Under the pieces are notes generated by a model. It did no database searches and was not told the origin of the DNA. It saw only the letters and a list, made by a program, of their open reading frames with translations. The position numbers were made by a program, and so were the translations under genes. Positions 25,226 to 34,282 of a stretch of DNA of 64,000 bases are shown here, piece after piece. Within the stretch, counting starts at the first letter, position 1. The number at the start of each line of letters is the position of its first letter. The stretch lies in the NCBI RefSeq assembly GCF_963677715.1, contig NZ_OY782495.1, positions 434,001-498,000 on the forward strand, read 5' to 3'. The DNA comes from an uncultured Bacteroides sp. (GTDB lineage: Bacteria > Bacteroidota > Bacteroidia > Bacteroidales > Bacteroidaceae).

Positions 25226-25298
25226 GCAAAGAAAGTTGGTTCCCTTTGTGAAAAAAACCTGATGGCTTACAAAAGGAGATTATTTGTAAATAAGAATG

Positions 25299-26018
25299 CT
25301 ATTTATCTTGTAGCTTAACTGCCGCTGCCTCGTCTAAAAACAGTTCCACTTTATTGGCATGATGAGCAACATAAGCTGCCGGACAAGTATCGCCCGACAT
25401 GCATATTTCGGCTACCACATCCGCTTTATCTTTTCCCATAATAAAGAATATAACTCTACCGGCATTTATAATGGATTGCCCGGTGAGTGCTATTCTTTTT
25501 TGAGCATTATGGGGATTGCAACTCACTTCATACACATTAGGTGATATAAGTAAATGCTCCTGACCCTGAAAGATGGAGGAAGTATGCCCGTCATTTCCCG
25601 CACCGAGTAACACAATATCAAAGGCAGGCATACCACTACTTTGTTGCTGCATATATTTTTTTGCCAAGCCGGAGTACCGAACAGCCTCCTCTTCCGGGTT
25701 GCTTTCGCCTTCAATACGAAAAATATTACTTTCGGGTATTGGCACTATATCTAATAGCAGCATACGCATCATTCCATAGTTACTATCAGAATTCTCCGGA
25801 CGCACACAGCGTTCGTCCACCCACCATATTCGTATTCTGTCCCAAGGGGTTACAACACTGTATTCATTGGCCCACAAATCGAACATCAATGCCGGAGTAC
25901 TGCCTCCGCTAAAGGCTATATTAAAGATTTTACGAGGTTCTTCCGAAATTAAATTTATCAGATGTAATATCAGTGCACGAGCTGTTTCAGCAGAAGATGC
26001 ATATATATATTGTTTCAT
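25299..26018 (-). CDS. pgl: 6-phosphogluconolactonase
   Basis: The 239-residue enzyme hydrolyses 6-phosphogluconolactone in the oxidative pentose phosphate pathway. It is of the DevB/SOL type: AFSGGSTPALMFD near residue 37, WWVDERCV, SNYGMM, and the catalytic GAGNDGHTSSIF with the active His. The ATG at 26018 overlaps the zwf stop codon (ATGA), a sign of translational coupling, and is preferred over the start three codons upstream. It is the last gene of gnd-zwf-pgl. Confidence 0.93.
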   Translation of the reverse strand: MKQYIYASSAETARALILHLINLISEEPRKIFNIAFSGGSTPALMFDLWANEYSVVTPWDRIRIWWVDERCVRPENSDSNYGMMRMLLLDIVPIPESNIFRIEGESNPEEEAVRYSGLAKKYMQQQSSGMPAFDIVLLGAGNDGHTSSIFQGQEHLLISPNVYEVSCNPHNAQKRIALTGQSIINAGRVIFFIMGKDKADVVAEICMSGDTCPAAYVAHHANKVELFLDEAAAVKLQDK

Positions 26019-27529
26019 AATTCGCAATATTGATCAGTGTTAGTCAGATTTTTACAGGGGTTGGTCCAATCAGCTCCGTGTTCGTGCATCATTGCTTCAC
26101 TCTCCAACGGTCCCCAGGTACCTACGGGATATCCATATAACGGAGCTTCCGTATGCTCTTTCCAATAACGTAATATCGGGTCAAAGAAACGCCACGATGC
26201 TTCTACGGCATCACTACGGGTAAAGAGTGTAGGATCTCCCTGTATGCAATCTTCTATGAGTCGGGCATAAGCATCTCCCGATGGCACGCCGCCCAGTTGG
26301 TCGTAACTAAAATCCATGGCTACTTGCTTCACTTCAAAGCCGGGTCCGGGCAACTTCATGCCAAACTTCAGCACCATTCCCTCATTGGGCTGCAAGCGTA
26401 AAATCAACTTGTTGGCCGTAGGACCTTTATCGCCCACTGCGTGAAACATCTGGTGAGGCGTTTCTTTGAAATGTATCACAATCTCCGTTACTTTTGTAGG
26501 CATTTGCTTGCCAGTGCGGATATAGAATGGCACCCCACTCCACCGCCAGTTACTGATGCCCAACTTCATGGCAATATATGTTTCAGTGCGAGAATCGGCC
26601 GCTATATTCTTTTCTTCGCGATACCCTTTTTTAGAGTTGGAAGCCATGTATTGCCCGCGCACAATATGTTCGTCCAGATCTATCTCATCGAGTGGAGTTA
26701 AAGATTCGTATACTTTTACCACTTCATTTCTGAAGCTATCTGCATTAAAGGCGGCAGGCGGCTCCATAGCCGTTAGTGCAACCAACTGTATAAGATGATT
26801 TTGCACCATGTCTCGCAAAGCTCCGGTAGTATCATAAAATCCGCCGCGTTGTTCAATGCCCAGATTCTCTACAGCCGTTACCTCCACGTAATCCACATAA
26901 TTTCTGTTCCACAACGGTTCAAAGATACCATTGGCAAACCGAAAAGCCAACAGATTCTGTGCTGTTTCCTTCCCAAGGAAGTGATCAATGCGATATATCT
27001 GATGTTCTTCAAACACAGAAGAATAAATACGATTAAGCTCTTGGGCCGATGCCAGATCATAACCAAAAGGTTTCTCCACAATAATCCGCGCATGCTTACT
27101 GTTAAGTCTCCATTTCTTCAAGTGTTGCGGAATCACTCCATACAAAGAAGGCGGTGTAGCCAGATAAAACAATAAATTATCCGGATGTTCATTGCCGCTC
27201 AATTCTTCTAATCGTGCCCGTAATTGTTCATACTCACTCTCCACAGCCGGATCAATAGACAGGTAGTACAGATGAGACACAAAATCCCCCATCACCTGTT
27301 CATCTTGTTCCTCGTGCTTTAAGTATTGTTTTTCTTCACCCAAAATATACGAACGATAGTTACTATCCGTATATACCGTTCTTCCTATGCCCAGAATAGA
27401 AAACGCTTTCGGTAGCCGGCCTTCCTTATATAAAGAGTAAAGTGCCGGCATCAACTTGCGCTTCGTTAAATCTCCCGAAGCGCCAAATATAACCATTACG
27501 AAAGGCTGTTCTGTATTTATATTATTCAT
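26015..27529 (-). CDS. zwf: Glucose-6-phosphate 1-dehydrogenase
   Basis: The 504-residue enzyme oxidises glucose 6-phosphate to the lactone with NADP. The nucleotide-binding FGASGDLTKRKL lies at about 14-25, and the active-site motif RIDHFLGKE, a small variant of RIDHYLGKE, at about 178-186. The C-terminal G6PD domain is complete. It overlaps pgl by 4 bp and follows gnd after 29 bp, so the three make the full oxidative branch of the pentose phosphate pathway. Confidence 0.96.
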   Translation of the reverse strand: MNNINTEQPFVMVIFGASGDLTKRKLMPALYSLYKEGRLPKAFSILGIGRTVYTDSNYRSYILGEEKQYLKHEEQDEQVMGDFVSHLYYLSIDPAVESEYEQLRARLEELSGNEHPDNLLFYLATPPSLYGVIPQHLKKWRLNSKHARIIVEKPFGYDLASAQELNRIYSSVFEEHQIYRIDHFLGKETAQNLLAFRFANGIFEPLWNRNYVDYVEVTAVENLGIEQRGGFYDTTGALRDMVQNHLIQLVALTAMEPPAAFNADSFRNEVVKVYESLTPLDEIDLDEHIVRGQYMASNSKKGYREEKNIAADSRTETYIAMKLGISNWRWSGVPFYIRTGKQMPTKVTEIVIHFKETPHQMFHAVGDKGPTANKLILRLQPNEGMVLKFGMKLPGPGFEVKQVAMDFSYDQLGGVPSGDAYARLIEDCIQGDPTLFTRSDAVEASWRFFDPILRYWKEHTEAPLYGYPVGTWGPLESEAMMHEHGADWTNPCKNLTNTDQYCEL

Positions 27530-27558
27530 AATTTTCCGGTTTTATTACCTATATATCA

Positions 27559-29031
27559 TTATACATTATACGTACCCGATTTCGTATTGCCTCCATGTCC
27601 GGTCCAATTCTCGTGAAAGAACGTGCCACGCGGGTTATCTGTACGTTCAAAGGTATGCGCCCCAAAGTAATCGCGCTGTGCCTGTACCATGTTGGCAGGC
27701 AACGTGTCCGAAATCAGTGAATAGAAATAGTTCAGCGCCGACGAGAAAGCCGGTACCGGCAATTCCTCATGCATGGCTTGTCCCACCAGACTCTTCCAAC
27801 CGGGCAACAATTGTTGCATCTCTTCTTTGAAATACGGGGCCAACAACAAATGTTCCGGCTTTTCTTCCGCTTCGAACGCAGCGGCAATATCGTTCAAAAA
27901 CGCGCTACGAATAATGCAGCCGCCTCGCCACATACGTGCAACAGACGACAAATTGAGCTTCCATCCAAACGAATCTGAGGCTTGTTTCAACACAGCAAAG
28001 CCCTGTGCATAAGACACCAATTTAGAAGCATAAAGAGCCGAATAGATTTCATCCACCAATTCCGGCTTGTTGTAAACGGCTTGCCTGTGTCCGTGCTTAT
28101 ATTGACGTGAAGCCATTTCGCGCAAAGCTTTTTGCGACGACAGGCTACGTTCAAAAACAGCACTGGCTATAAGTCCCAGCGGCATACCCAATTCCATAGC
28201 GTTTATTACCGACCACTTACCTGTACCTTTCTGTCCGGCAGCATCCAATATTTTATCTACCAGATAATCGCCCGATTTATCTTTATGCTGTAAGATGCGA
28301 GCCGTTATCTCGATCAGGTAACTGCGAAGTTTGCCTTCGTTCCAACCGGTAAAGATGGAGGCCATCTCCTCATTGTCGATGCCTAAAAAGTTCTTCATCA
28401 CCCAATAAGCTTCCGCTATAAGCTGCATATCGCCATACTCTATGCCATTGTGAATCATCTTCACAAAATGCCCCGAACCTGCCGGGCCTACCCATTGGCA
28501 ACAAGGAGTTCCGTCCGGCGCCTTGGCGGCAATGCTTTGCAGAATAGGACTCACATGAGCCCAGGCTTCGGCAGAGCCACCCGGCATTATCGAAGCACCG
28601 TTGAGTGCACCTTCTTCGCCGCCGGAAACGCCACTACCCACAAACAAAAATCCCTTTGATTCGGTGAGCTCTACCCGTCTGTTCGTATCTTCATAGTTAG
28701 AGTTACCACCATCTATCAATATATCTCCTGCAGAAAGCAAAGGAAAGAGTTGCTCCATCAGCTCATCTACCGCACTACCCGCACGCACCATCATCATTAT
28801 TTTACGAGGTGCAGCTATTGATTCCACAAAATCTTTTATATCTGTAAAACCCTGTATATTTTTCCCTTTTCCACGTCCGTTTACAAAACGATCTACCACT
28901 CCTTCTTCTATGCCCGGAACTGTACGATTGTACACCGAAACTTGCCAATTCTTACTTTCCATATTCAAAGCAAGATTCTCTCCCATCACTGCAAGTCCGA
29001 TAAGACCTATATCCGATTTCTGTTTTTCCAT
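27559..29031 (-). CDS. gnd: 6-phosphogluconate dehydrogenase, decarboxylating
   Basis: The 490-residue enzyme converts 6-phosphogluconate to ribulose 5-phosphate, CO2 and NADPH. It has the N-terminal GLAVMGENLALNM nucleotide motif, the substrate motif VSGGEEGALNGASIMPGG, the catalytic Lys in HFVKMIHNGIEYGDMQ and KGTGKWSVINAMELG. The C-terminal tail (RGTFFHENWTGHGG) is typical of the long, E. coli-type dimeric enzyme. It is the first gene of the gnd-zwf-pgl operon and is divergent from the symporter gene. Confidence 0.96.
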   Translation of the reverse strand: MEKQKSDIGLIGLAVMGENLALNMESKNWQVSVYNRTVPGIEEGVVDRFVNGRGKGKNIQGFTDIKDFVESIAAPRKIMMMVRAGSAVDELMEQLFPLLSAGDILIDGGNSNYEDTNRRVELTESKGFLFVGSGVSGGEEGALNGASIMPGGSAEAWAHVSPILQSIAAKAPDGTPCCQWVGPAGSGHFVKMIHNGIEYGDMQLIAEAYWVMKNFLGIDNEEMASIFTGWNEGKLRSYLIEITARILQHKDKSGDYLVDKILDAAGQKGTGKWSVINAMELGMPLGLIASAVFERSLSSQKALREMASRQYKHGHRQAVYNKPELVDEIYSALYASKLVSYAQGFAVLKQASDSFGWKLNLSSVARMWRGGCIIRSAFLNDIAAAFEAEEKPEHLLLAPYFKEEMQQLLPGWKSLVGQAMHEELPVPAFSSALNYFYSLISDTLPANMVQAQRDYFGAHTFERTDNPRGTFFHENWTGHGGNTKSGTYNV

Positions 29032-29137
29032 ACTATCTGTACTTTTTTTCTGATTAGTTATTTTTGACTATAACGATATGCTTCGCCCATTTGTTCGGCA
29101 GATTTTACTACTTTTGTATCCAACAAAACATTAAGAG

Positions 29138-30319
29138 ATGAGAAAAATACACATTGGCCTCCTGGCGCGCATCATTATTGCTATTTTGTTAGGAATTGCA
29201 ATCGGGCACATTCTACCCTCTCCGCTTGTGCGACTATTTGCCACTTTCAATGCGCTTTTCAGTGAGTTACTCAACTTCTCTATCCCACTTATTATTCTTG
29301 GATTCGTTACCGTGGCCATTGCCGATATTGGTAAAAAAGCCGGTAAGATGTTGCTTATCACCGTCTCAATAGCCTATGGAGCCACGCTTTTCTCTGGCTT
29401 TCTTTCGTATTTTACCGGTTCGGCTCTGTTTCCTTTGCTGATAACGCCCGGCTCACCCTTAAATGAGTTCAATCAAGTTCAAGATGCTCTTCCTTACTTT
29501 TCCATAGCCATCCCTCCGCTTATGAATGTAATGACTTCGCTCGTACTTGCCTTCACTCTCGGATTAGGGCTTGCCGGCCTCAAAAGCAATTCGCTTAAAG
29601 AGGTAGCCAGAGACTTTCAGGAAATTATTCTCCAACTCATCAACTCCGTTATTTTGCCTTTACTGCCAATATACATATTCGGTATCTTTCTGAACATGAC
29701 ACATACCGGACAGGTATATTCAGTATTGACAGTCTTTATTAAAATCATCGGAGTCATTTTCTTGCTGCATATCTTTCTGTTGGTCTTTCAATATTGCATC
29801 GCTGCACTATTTGTAAAGCGCAACCCATTTAAATTGCTTGGCCGCATGATGCCCGCCTATTTTACAGCCTTAGGCACACAATCATCTGCTGCGACCATCC
29901 CCGTTACACTGGAGCAAACAAAGAAAAATGGAGTTTCGGCGGACATTGCCGGGTTTGTGATACCTCTTTGTGCTACCATCCATCTTTCGGGTAGTACCCT
30001 GAAGATAGTAGGTTGCGCACTGGCCTTAATGATGATGCAGGGAATGCCTCATGATTTCCCGATGTTTGCCGGATTCATTTTTATGCTTGGAGTTACGATG
30101 GTGGCTGCCCCCGGAGTACCCGGCGGAGCTATTATGGCGGCACTGGGAGTGTTACAATCAATGCTGGGCTTCGATCAATCGGCTCAGGCACTCATGATTG
30201 CACTCTATATTGCCATGGATAGCTTTGGGACAGCCTGCAACGTAACCGGCGACGGAGCCATAGCCCTTGTTATCGACAAAATCATGGGCAAAAAGCAGGC
30301 ATTGCACAGCGAACTCTGA
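29138..30319 (+). CDS. Dicarboxylate/amino-acid:cation symporter (DAACS family)
   Basis: The 393-residue membrane protein belongs to the glutamate/aspartate/C4-dicarboxylate symporter family. Characteristic pieces are the first helix (GLLARIIIAILLGIAIGH), the re-entrant loop region with a serine-rich AALGTQSSAATIPVTL, and the transport-core motif near IPLCATIHLSGSTLK and MDSFGTACNVTGDGA. The serine pattern and the shorter length resemble SstT-like Bacteroides members. A TACTTTTG box at 29109-29116 may be its promoter, although the -33 spacing is not standard. Confidence 0.88.
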   Translation: MRKIHIGLLARIIIAILLGIAIGHILPSPLVRLFATFNALFSELLNFSIPLIILGFVTVAIADIGKKAGKMLLITVSIAYGATLFSGFLSYFTGSALFPLLITPGSPLNEFNQVQDALPYFSIAIPPLMNVMTSLVLAFTLGLGLAGLKSNSLKEVARDFQEIILQLINSVILPLLPIYIFGIFLNMTHTGQVYSVLTVFIKIIGVIFLLHIFLLVFQYCIAALFVKRNPFKLLGRMMPAYFTALGTQSSAATIPVTLEQTKKNGVSADIAGFVIPLCATIHLSGSTLKIVGCALALMMMQGMPHDFPMFAGFIFMLGVTMVAAPGVPGGAIMAALGVLQSMLGFDQSAQALMIALYIAMDSFGTACNVTGDGAIALVIDKIMGKKQALHSEL

Positions 30320-30350
30320 TTTATCGAATTAAACTTAAAATAAAATAGAT

Positions 30351-31433
30351 ATGAATAAGAAAACAGCATTAATTACCGGTATCACCGGCCAGGACGGCTC
30401 GTTTTTAGCCGAATTTCTAATAGATAAAGGGTACGAAGTACACGGCATCATCCGCCGTTCCTCTTCCTTTAACACAGGTCGCATAGAACATTTATACCTC
30501 GACGAATGGGTGCGGGATATGAAGAAAGATCGCCTGGTAAATCTTCATTACGGAGACATGACGGACAGCAGTTCGCTGATCCGCATCATTCAGCAGGTAC
30601 AACCCGATGAGATTTATAACCTCGCTGCACAGAGCCATGTAAAGGTATCGTTTGACGTACCGGAATATACGGCCGAAGCCGATGCAGTGGGTACGTTGCG
30701 TTTACTCGAAGCCGTACGCATACTTGGTTTGGAGAAGAAAACAAGAATATATCAGGCTTCCACATCAGAGCTTTTCGGAAAAGTACAGGAGGTTCCTCAA
30801 AAGGAGACCACTCCGTTTTATCCGCGTTCTCCGTATGGAGTAGCCAAACAATATGGTTTCTGGATTACTAAAAACTACCGCGAGAGCTACGGCATGTTTG
30901 CCGTAAACGGCATTCTGTTCAACCACGAAAGCGAACGTCGCGGAGAAACATTTGTAACCCGCAAAATTACGTTGGCTGCCGCACGCATTGCTCAGGGATT
31001 TCAAGACAAGTTGTATCTTGGAAACATGGACTCATTGCGCGACTGGGGTTACGCCAAAGATTACGTGGAGTGCATGTGGCTGATTCTGCAACATGATGTG
31101 CCCGAAGATTTTGTGATTGCCACAGGAGAGTATCACACTGTGCGAGAGTTTGCCACACTGGCTTTCAAAGAAGTGGGCATTGAACTTCGTTGGGAAGGCA
31201 AAGGAGTGGATGAAAAAGGGATTGACGCAGCTACGGGTAAAACGGTGGTCGAGATAGATCCAAAGTATTTCCGTCCCTCAGAAGTAGAACAATTATTGGG
31301 AGACCCCACCAAAGCAAAAACATTACTTGGCTGGAACCCTACACAGACTAGTTTCCCGGAACTAGTGCACATCATGGCGACACACGATATGAAGTTTGTG
31401 AGAAAGTTGCACAGTAAACAAACAGAGGAGTAA
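30351..31433 (+). CDS. gmd: GDP-mannose 4,6-dehydratase
   Basis: The 360-residue enzyme performs the first step from GDP-mannose to GDP-L-fucose. It has [19 protein letters not shown] at the NADP site, the [14 protein letters not shown] segment, the catalytic Thr/Ser-Glu region (STSELFGK) and Tyr-x3-Lys (YGVAK), followed by [16 protein letters not shown]. fcl begins 6 bp after its stop. In Bacteroides the GDP-fucose product feeds capsule and glycoprotein O-glycosylation. Confidence 0.96.
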   Translation: MNKKTALITGITGQDGSFLAEFLIDKGYEVHGIIRRSSSFNTGRIEHLYLDEWVRDMKKDRLVNLHYGDMTDSSSLIRIIQQVQPDEIYNLAAQSHVKVSFDVPEYTAEADAVGTLRLLEAVRILGLEKKTRIYQASTSELFGKVQEVPQKETTPFYPRSPYGVAKQYGFWITKNYRESYGMFAVNGILFNHESERRGETFVTRKITLAAARIAQGFQDKLYLGNMDSLRDWGYAKDYVECMWLILQHDVPEDFVIATGEYHTVREFATLAFKEVGIELRWEGKGVDEKGIDAATGKTVVEIDPKYFRPSEVEQLLGDPTKAKTLLGWNPTQTSFPELVHIMATHDMKFVRKLHSKQTEE

Positions 31434-31439
31434 AACAGC

Positions 31440-32519
31440 ATGGATAAACATATCAAAATTTATGTGGCAGGGCATCACGGACTAGTGGGATCTGCCATCT
31501 GGAATAATCTGAAAAGCAAGGGCTATACCAATTTGGTAGGCCGCACACATAAAGAACTCGATTTACTGGATGGAGTCGCCGTCCGGCAGTTCTTTGACGA
31601 ACAACAACCGGAAGCGGTTATTCTGGCTGCCGCTCACGTAGGAGGTATCATGGCTAACAGCATCTATCGGGCGGATTTTATCTACAAGAATTTACAGATT
31701 CAGCAGAACATCATCGGAGAGAGCTTTCGCCACGACGTAAAGAAGCTACTCTTTCTGGGCAGTACGTGCATCTATCCGCGTGATGCGGAGCAACCCATGA
31801 AAGAAGAAGCCTTGCTCACCGCCCCACTGGAGTATACCAACGAGCCGTATGCCATTGCCAAAATAGCGGGACTGAAAATGTGCGAAAGCTTCAACCTGCA
31901 ATACGGCACCAACTACATAGCCGTGATGCCAACCAATTTGTACGGACCTAATGATAATTTCGATCTGGAACGCAGCCACGTACTACCGGCCATGATCAGA
32001 AAGATTCATCTGGCTCATTGCCTGAAAGAAGGAAATTGGGAAGCGGTGTGCAAAGACATGAATCTTCGTCCGGTAGAGAGAATCAACGGCAAAAGCTCCC
32101 GGGCAGAAATACTTGCCGTTTTAAAGAAATACGGCATCACCGAAACGGAGGTTACGCTCTGGGGCACAGGAACACCACTACGCGAATTCTTGTGGAGTGA
32201 AGAGATGGCAGACGCCAGTGTCTTCGTAATGGAACATGTAGATTTTAAAGATACGTACCGGGAAGGCAGCAAAGATATTCGCAACTGCCACATCAATATT
32301 GGCACAGGAAAAGAAATATCCATTCGCCAACTAGCCGAACGAATAGTACAGACCGTAGGCTATCAGGGCAAATTAACCTTTGACAGCAACAAGCCCGACG
32401 GCACGATGCGTAAACTTACAGATCCTTCAAAACTCCACGCACTGGGATGGCATCATCAAATTGACATTGAAGAAGGAGTGAAGCGAATGTATGAATGGTA
32501 CCTGAATTGTTATTTATGA
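31440..32519 (+). CDS. fcl: GDP-L-fucose synthase
   Basis: The 359-residue epimerase/reductase converts GDP-4-keto-6-deoxymannose to GDP-L-fucose. It has the GHHGLVGSA NADP motif, the catalytic-Cys/Ser region GSTCIYP, Tyr-x3-Lys in YAIAK, and NLYGPNDNFD. It is about 35 residues longer than E. coli Fcl because of an insertion at about 200-240 (LKEGNWEAVCKDMNLRPVERINGKSSRAEILA in pieces), which is usual in Bacteroides homologues. It forms an operon with gmd. Confidence 0.95.
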   Translation: MDKHIKIYVAGHHGLVGSAIWNNLKSKGYTNLVGRTHKELDLLDGVAVRQFFDEQQPEAVILAAAHVGGIMANSIYRADFIYKNLQIQQNIIGESFRHDVKKLLFLGSTCIYPRDAEQPMKEEALLTAPLEYTNEPYAIAKIAGLKMCESFNLQYGTNYIAVMPTNLYGPNDNFDLERSHVLPAMIRKIHLAHCLKEGNWEAVCKDMNLRPVERINGKSSRAEILAVLKKYGITETEVTLWGTGTPLREFLWSEEMADASVFVMEHVDFKDTYREGSKDIRNCHINIGTGKEISIRQLAERIVQTVGYQGKLTFDSNKPDGTMRKLTDPSKLHALGWHHQIDIEEGVKRMYEWYLNCYL

Positions 32520-32528
32520 TCAATTAAT

Positions 32529-32558
32529 TTGCAGTGCACGGATAAAAGTCTATATTTG
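32529..32558 (+). promoter_or_regulatory. Bacteroides-type promoter for the acyl-CoA synthetase gene
   Basis: TTG at 32529-32531 and TATATTTG at 32551-32558 with 19-nt spacing. The predicted start is near 32565, about 24 nt before the ATG at 32589. Confidence 0.7.
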
Positions 32559-32588
32559 CACAGTTTTTAAATAAATGTGCAGAAAACA

Positions 32589-34244
32589 ATGGAACAAAGT
32601 TTTATCGCTTATATTGAAAATAGTATAAAGAAGAATTGGGATTTAGACGCCCTGACCGATTATAAAGGCGCCACCCTACAGTATAAAGATGTAGCCCGCA
32701 AAATAGAAAAGATGCATATTCTTTTCGAAGAAAGCGGAATTCAAAAAGGAGATAAGATTGCTATTTGCGGAAGAAACAGTTCTCATTGGGGAGTAGCTTT
32801 TCTGGCTACGCTGACTTATGGAGCGGTAATAGTACCTATATTGCACGAGTTTAAGACCGATAACATACACAACATAGTAAACCATTCCGAGGCTAAACTA
32901 TTGTTTGTAGGCGATATGGTTTGGGAGAATCTGAACGAATCGGCCATGCCTTTGCTCGAAGGTGTGGTGTTGGTAAATGATTTCTCGGTTCTCATATCGA
33001 GGAGTGAAAAACTAACTAATGCACGCGAACATCTGAACGAACTGTTCGGGAAGAAATATCCAAAGAATTTTCGTCAGGAACATATCAATTACCACAAAGA
33101 CCAGCCCGAAGAACTTGCTGTAATTAACTATACTTCCGGCACCACAAGCTATTCAAAGGGAGTGATGTTGCCCTACCGCAGTTTATGGTCGAACGTCGAA
33201 TTCGCTTTCGAAGTATTGGAATTAAAGCCCGGAAACAAGATCGTATCCATGCTACCCATGGCACACATGTACGGCCTCGCATTCGAGTTTTTATATGAGT
33301 TTTCTATGGGTTGCCAGATTTATTTCCTTACCCGCATGCCCAGCCCCAAAATTATATTTCAGGCTTTTGCCGAGGTTAAACCTAATCTGGTTGTGGCCGT
33401 ACCTCTTATTATTGAAAAGATCATCAAGAAAAGCATACTCCCAAAATTAGAGACTCCCGCAATGAGACTCTTACTTAAAGTACCAATTATTAATGATAAG
33501 ATTAAAGCGACTGTTCGCACCGAAATGATCAATGCCTTTGGAGGAAACTTCGAAGAAATAGCCATAGGCGGTGCCTCTTTTAACCCCGAAATAGAGAAAT
33601 TTCTGCAAATGATAGAGTTTCCGTACACCGTAGGATACGGAATGACCGAATGCGGCCCCATCATCTGTTACGAAGACTGGAAACGATTCAAACCCGCTTC
33701 GTGTGGTAAGGCGGTTCCCCGTATGGAAGTGAAAATACTTTCTCCCGATCCCGGAAATGTGGTGGGAGAAATTATATGCCGGGGAACCAATGTAATGCTG
33801 GGATACTATAAAAATGAAGAAGCTACCGCACAGGTTATTAAAAACGGCTGGATGCATACCGGAGATCTTGGTCTTATGGATGCCGAAGGCAATATTACAA
33901 TTAAAGGCAGAAGCAAAAATATGCTACTCAGTGCCAGCGGGCAAAACATATATCCCGAAGAAATTGAAGATATTCTGAATAACATGCCTTATGTAGCCGA
34001 GAGCATTATCGTGCAACAAAACGAGAAACTCGTTGGTTTGGTTTATCCTGACTTTGACGATGCCTTTGCCCACGGATTAAATCACGAAGATATGGACCGT
34101 GTCATGGAAGAGAACCGAGTAGCTCTCAATGCCATGTTACCGGCTTATAGCCAAATTTCTAAAATGAAAGTATATCCCGAGGAATTCGAGAAAACGCCGA
34201 AAAAGAGCATTAAGAGATTCTTGTATCAAGAAGCCAAAGGTTAA
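32589..34244 (+). CDS. AMP-binding acyl-CoA synthetase (long-chain fatty acid-CoA ligase-like)
   Basis: The 551-residue enzyme belongs to the ANL superfamily. The P-loop-like motif YTSGTTSYSKGVMLPY, the adenylate-binding GYGMTECGP and the hinge GWMHTGDLG are all present. The C-terminal lysine region (KTPKKSIKRFLY) is also present. It should activate a carboxylate, probably a fatty acid, as the AMP ester and load it on CoA. The ATG at 32589 is preferred to the GTG four codons upstream. It has its own promoter and a divergent cellular role from gmd-fcl. Confidence 0.87.
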   Translation: MEQSFIAYIENSIKKNWDLDALTDYKGATLQYKDVARKIEKMHILFEESGIQKGDKIAICGRNSSHWGVAFLATLTYGAVIVPILHEFKTDNIHNIVNHSEAKLLFVGDMVWENLNESAMPLLEGVVLVNDFSVLISRSEKLTNAREHLNELFGKKYPKNFRQEHINYHKDQPEELAVINYTSGTTSYSKGVMLPYRSLWSNVEFAFEVLELKPGNKIVSMLPMAHMYGLAFEFLYEFSMGCQIYFLTRMPSPKIIFQAFAEVKPNLVVAVPLIIEKIIKKSILPKLETPAMRLLLKVPIINDKIKATVRTEMINAFGGNFEEIAIGGASFNPEIEKFLQMIEFPYTVGYGMTECGPIICYEDWKRFKPASCGKAVPRMEVKILSPDPGNVVGEIICRGTNVMLGYYKNEEATAQVIKNGWMHTGDLGLMDAEGNITIKGRSKNMLLSASGQNIYPEEIEDILNNMPYVAESIIVQQNEKLVGLVYPDFDDAFAHGLNHEDMDRVMEENRVALNAMLPAYSQISKMKVYPEEFEKTPKKSIKRFLYQEAKG

Positions 34245-34282
34245 CAAACGAGTTAGCCGGCGGCGGAAACAACGTTGCTCTC

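Noticed and set aside
25184-25258. Possible CRISPR-like or plasmid-origin repeats
   Set aside because: One perfect palindrome with two degenerate neighbours and no spacers; no replication or cas gene nearby. A local palindromic repeat is the simpler reading.
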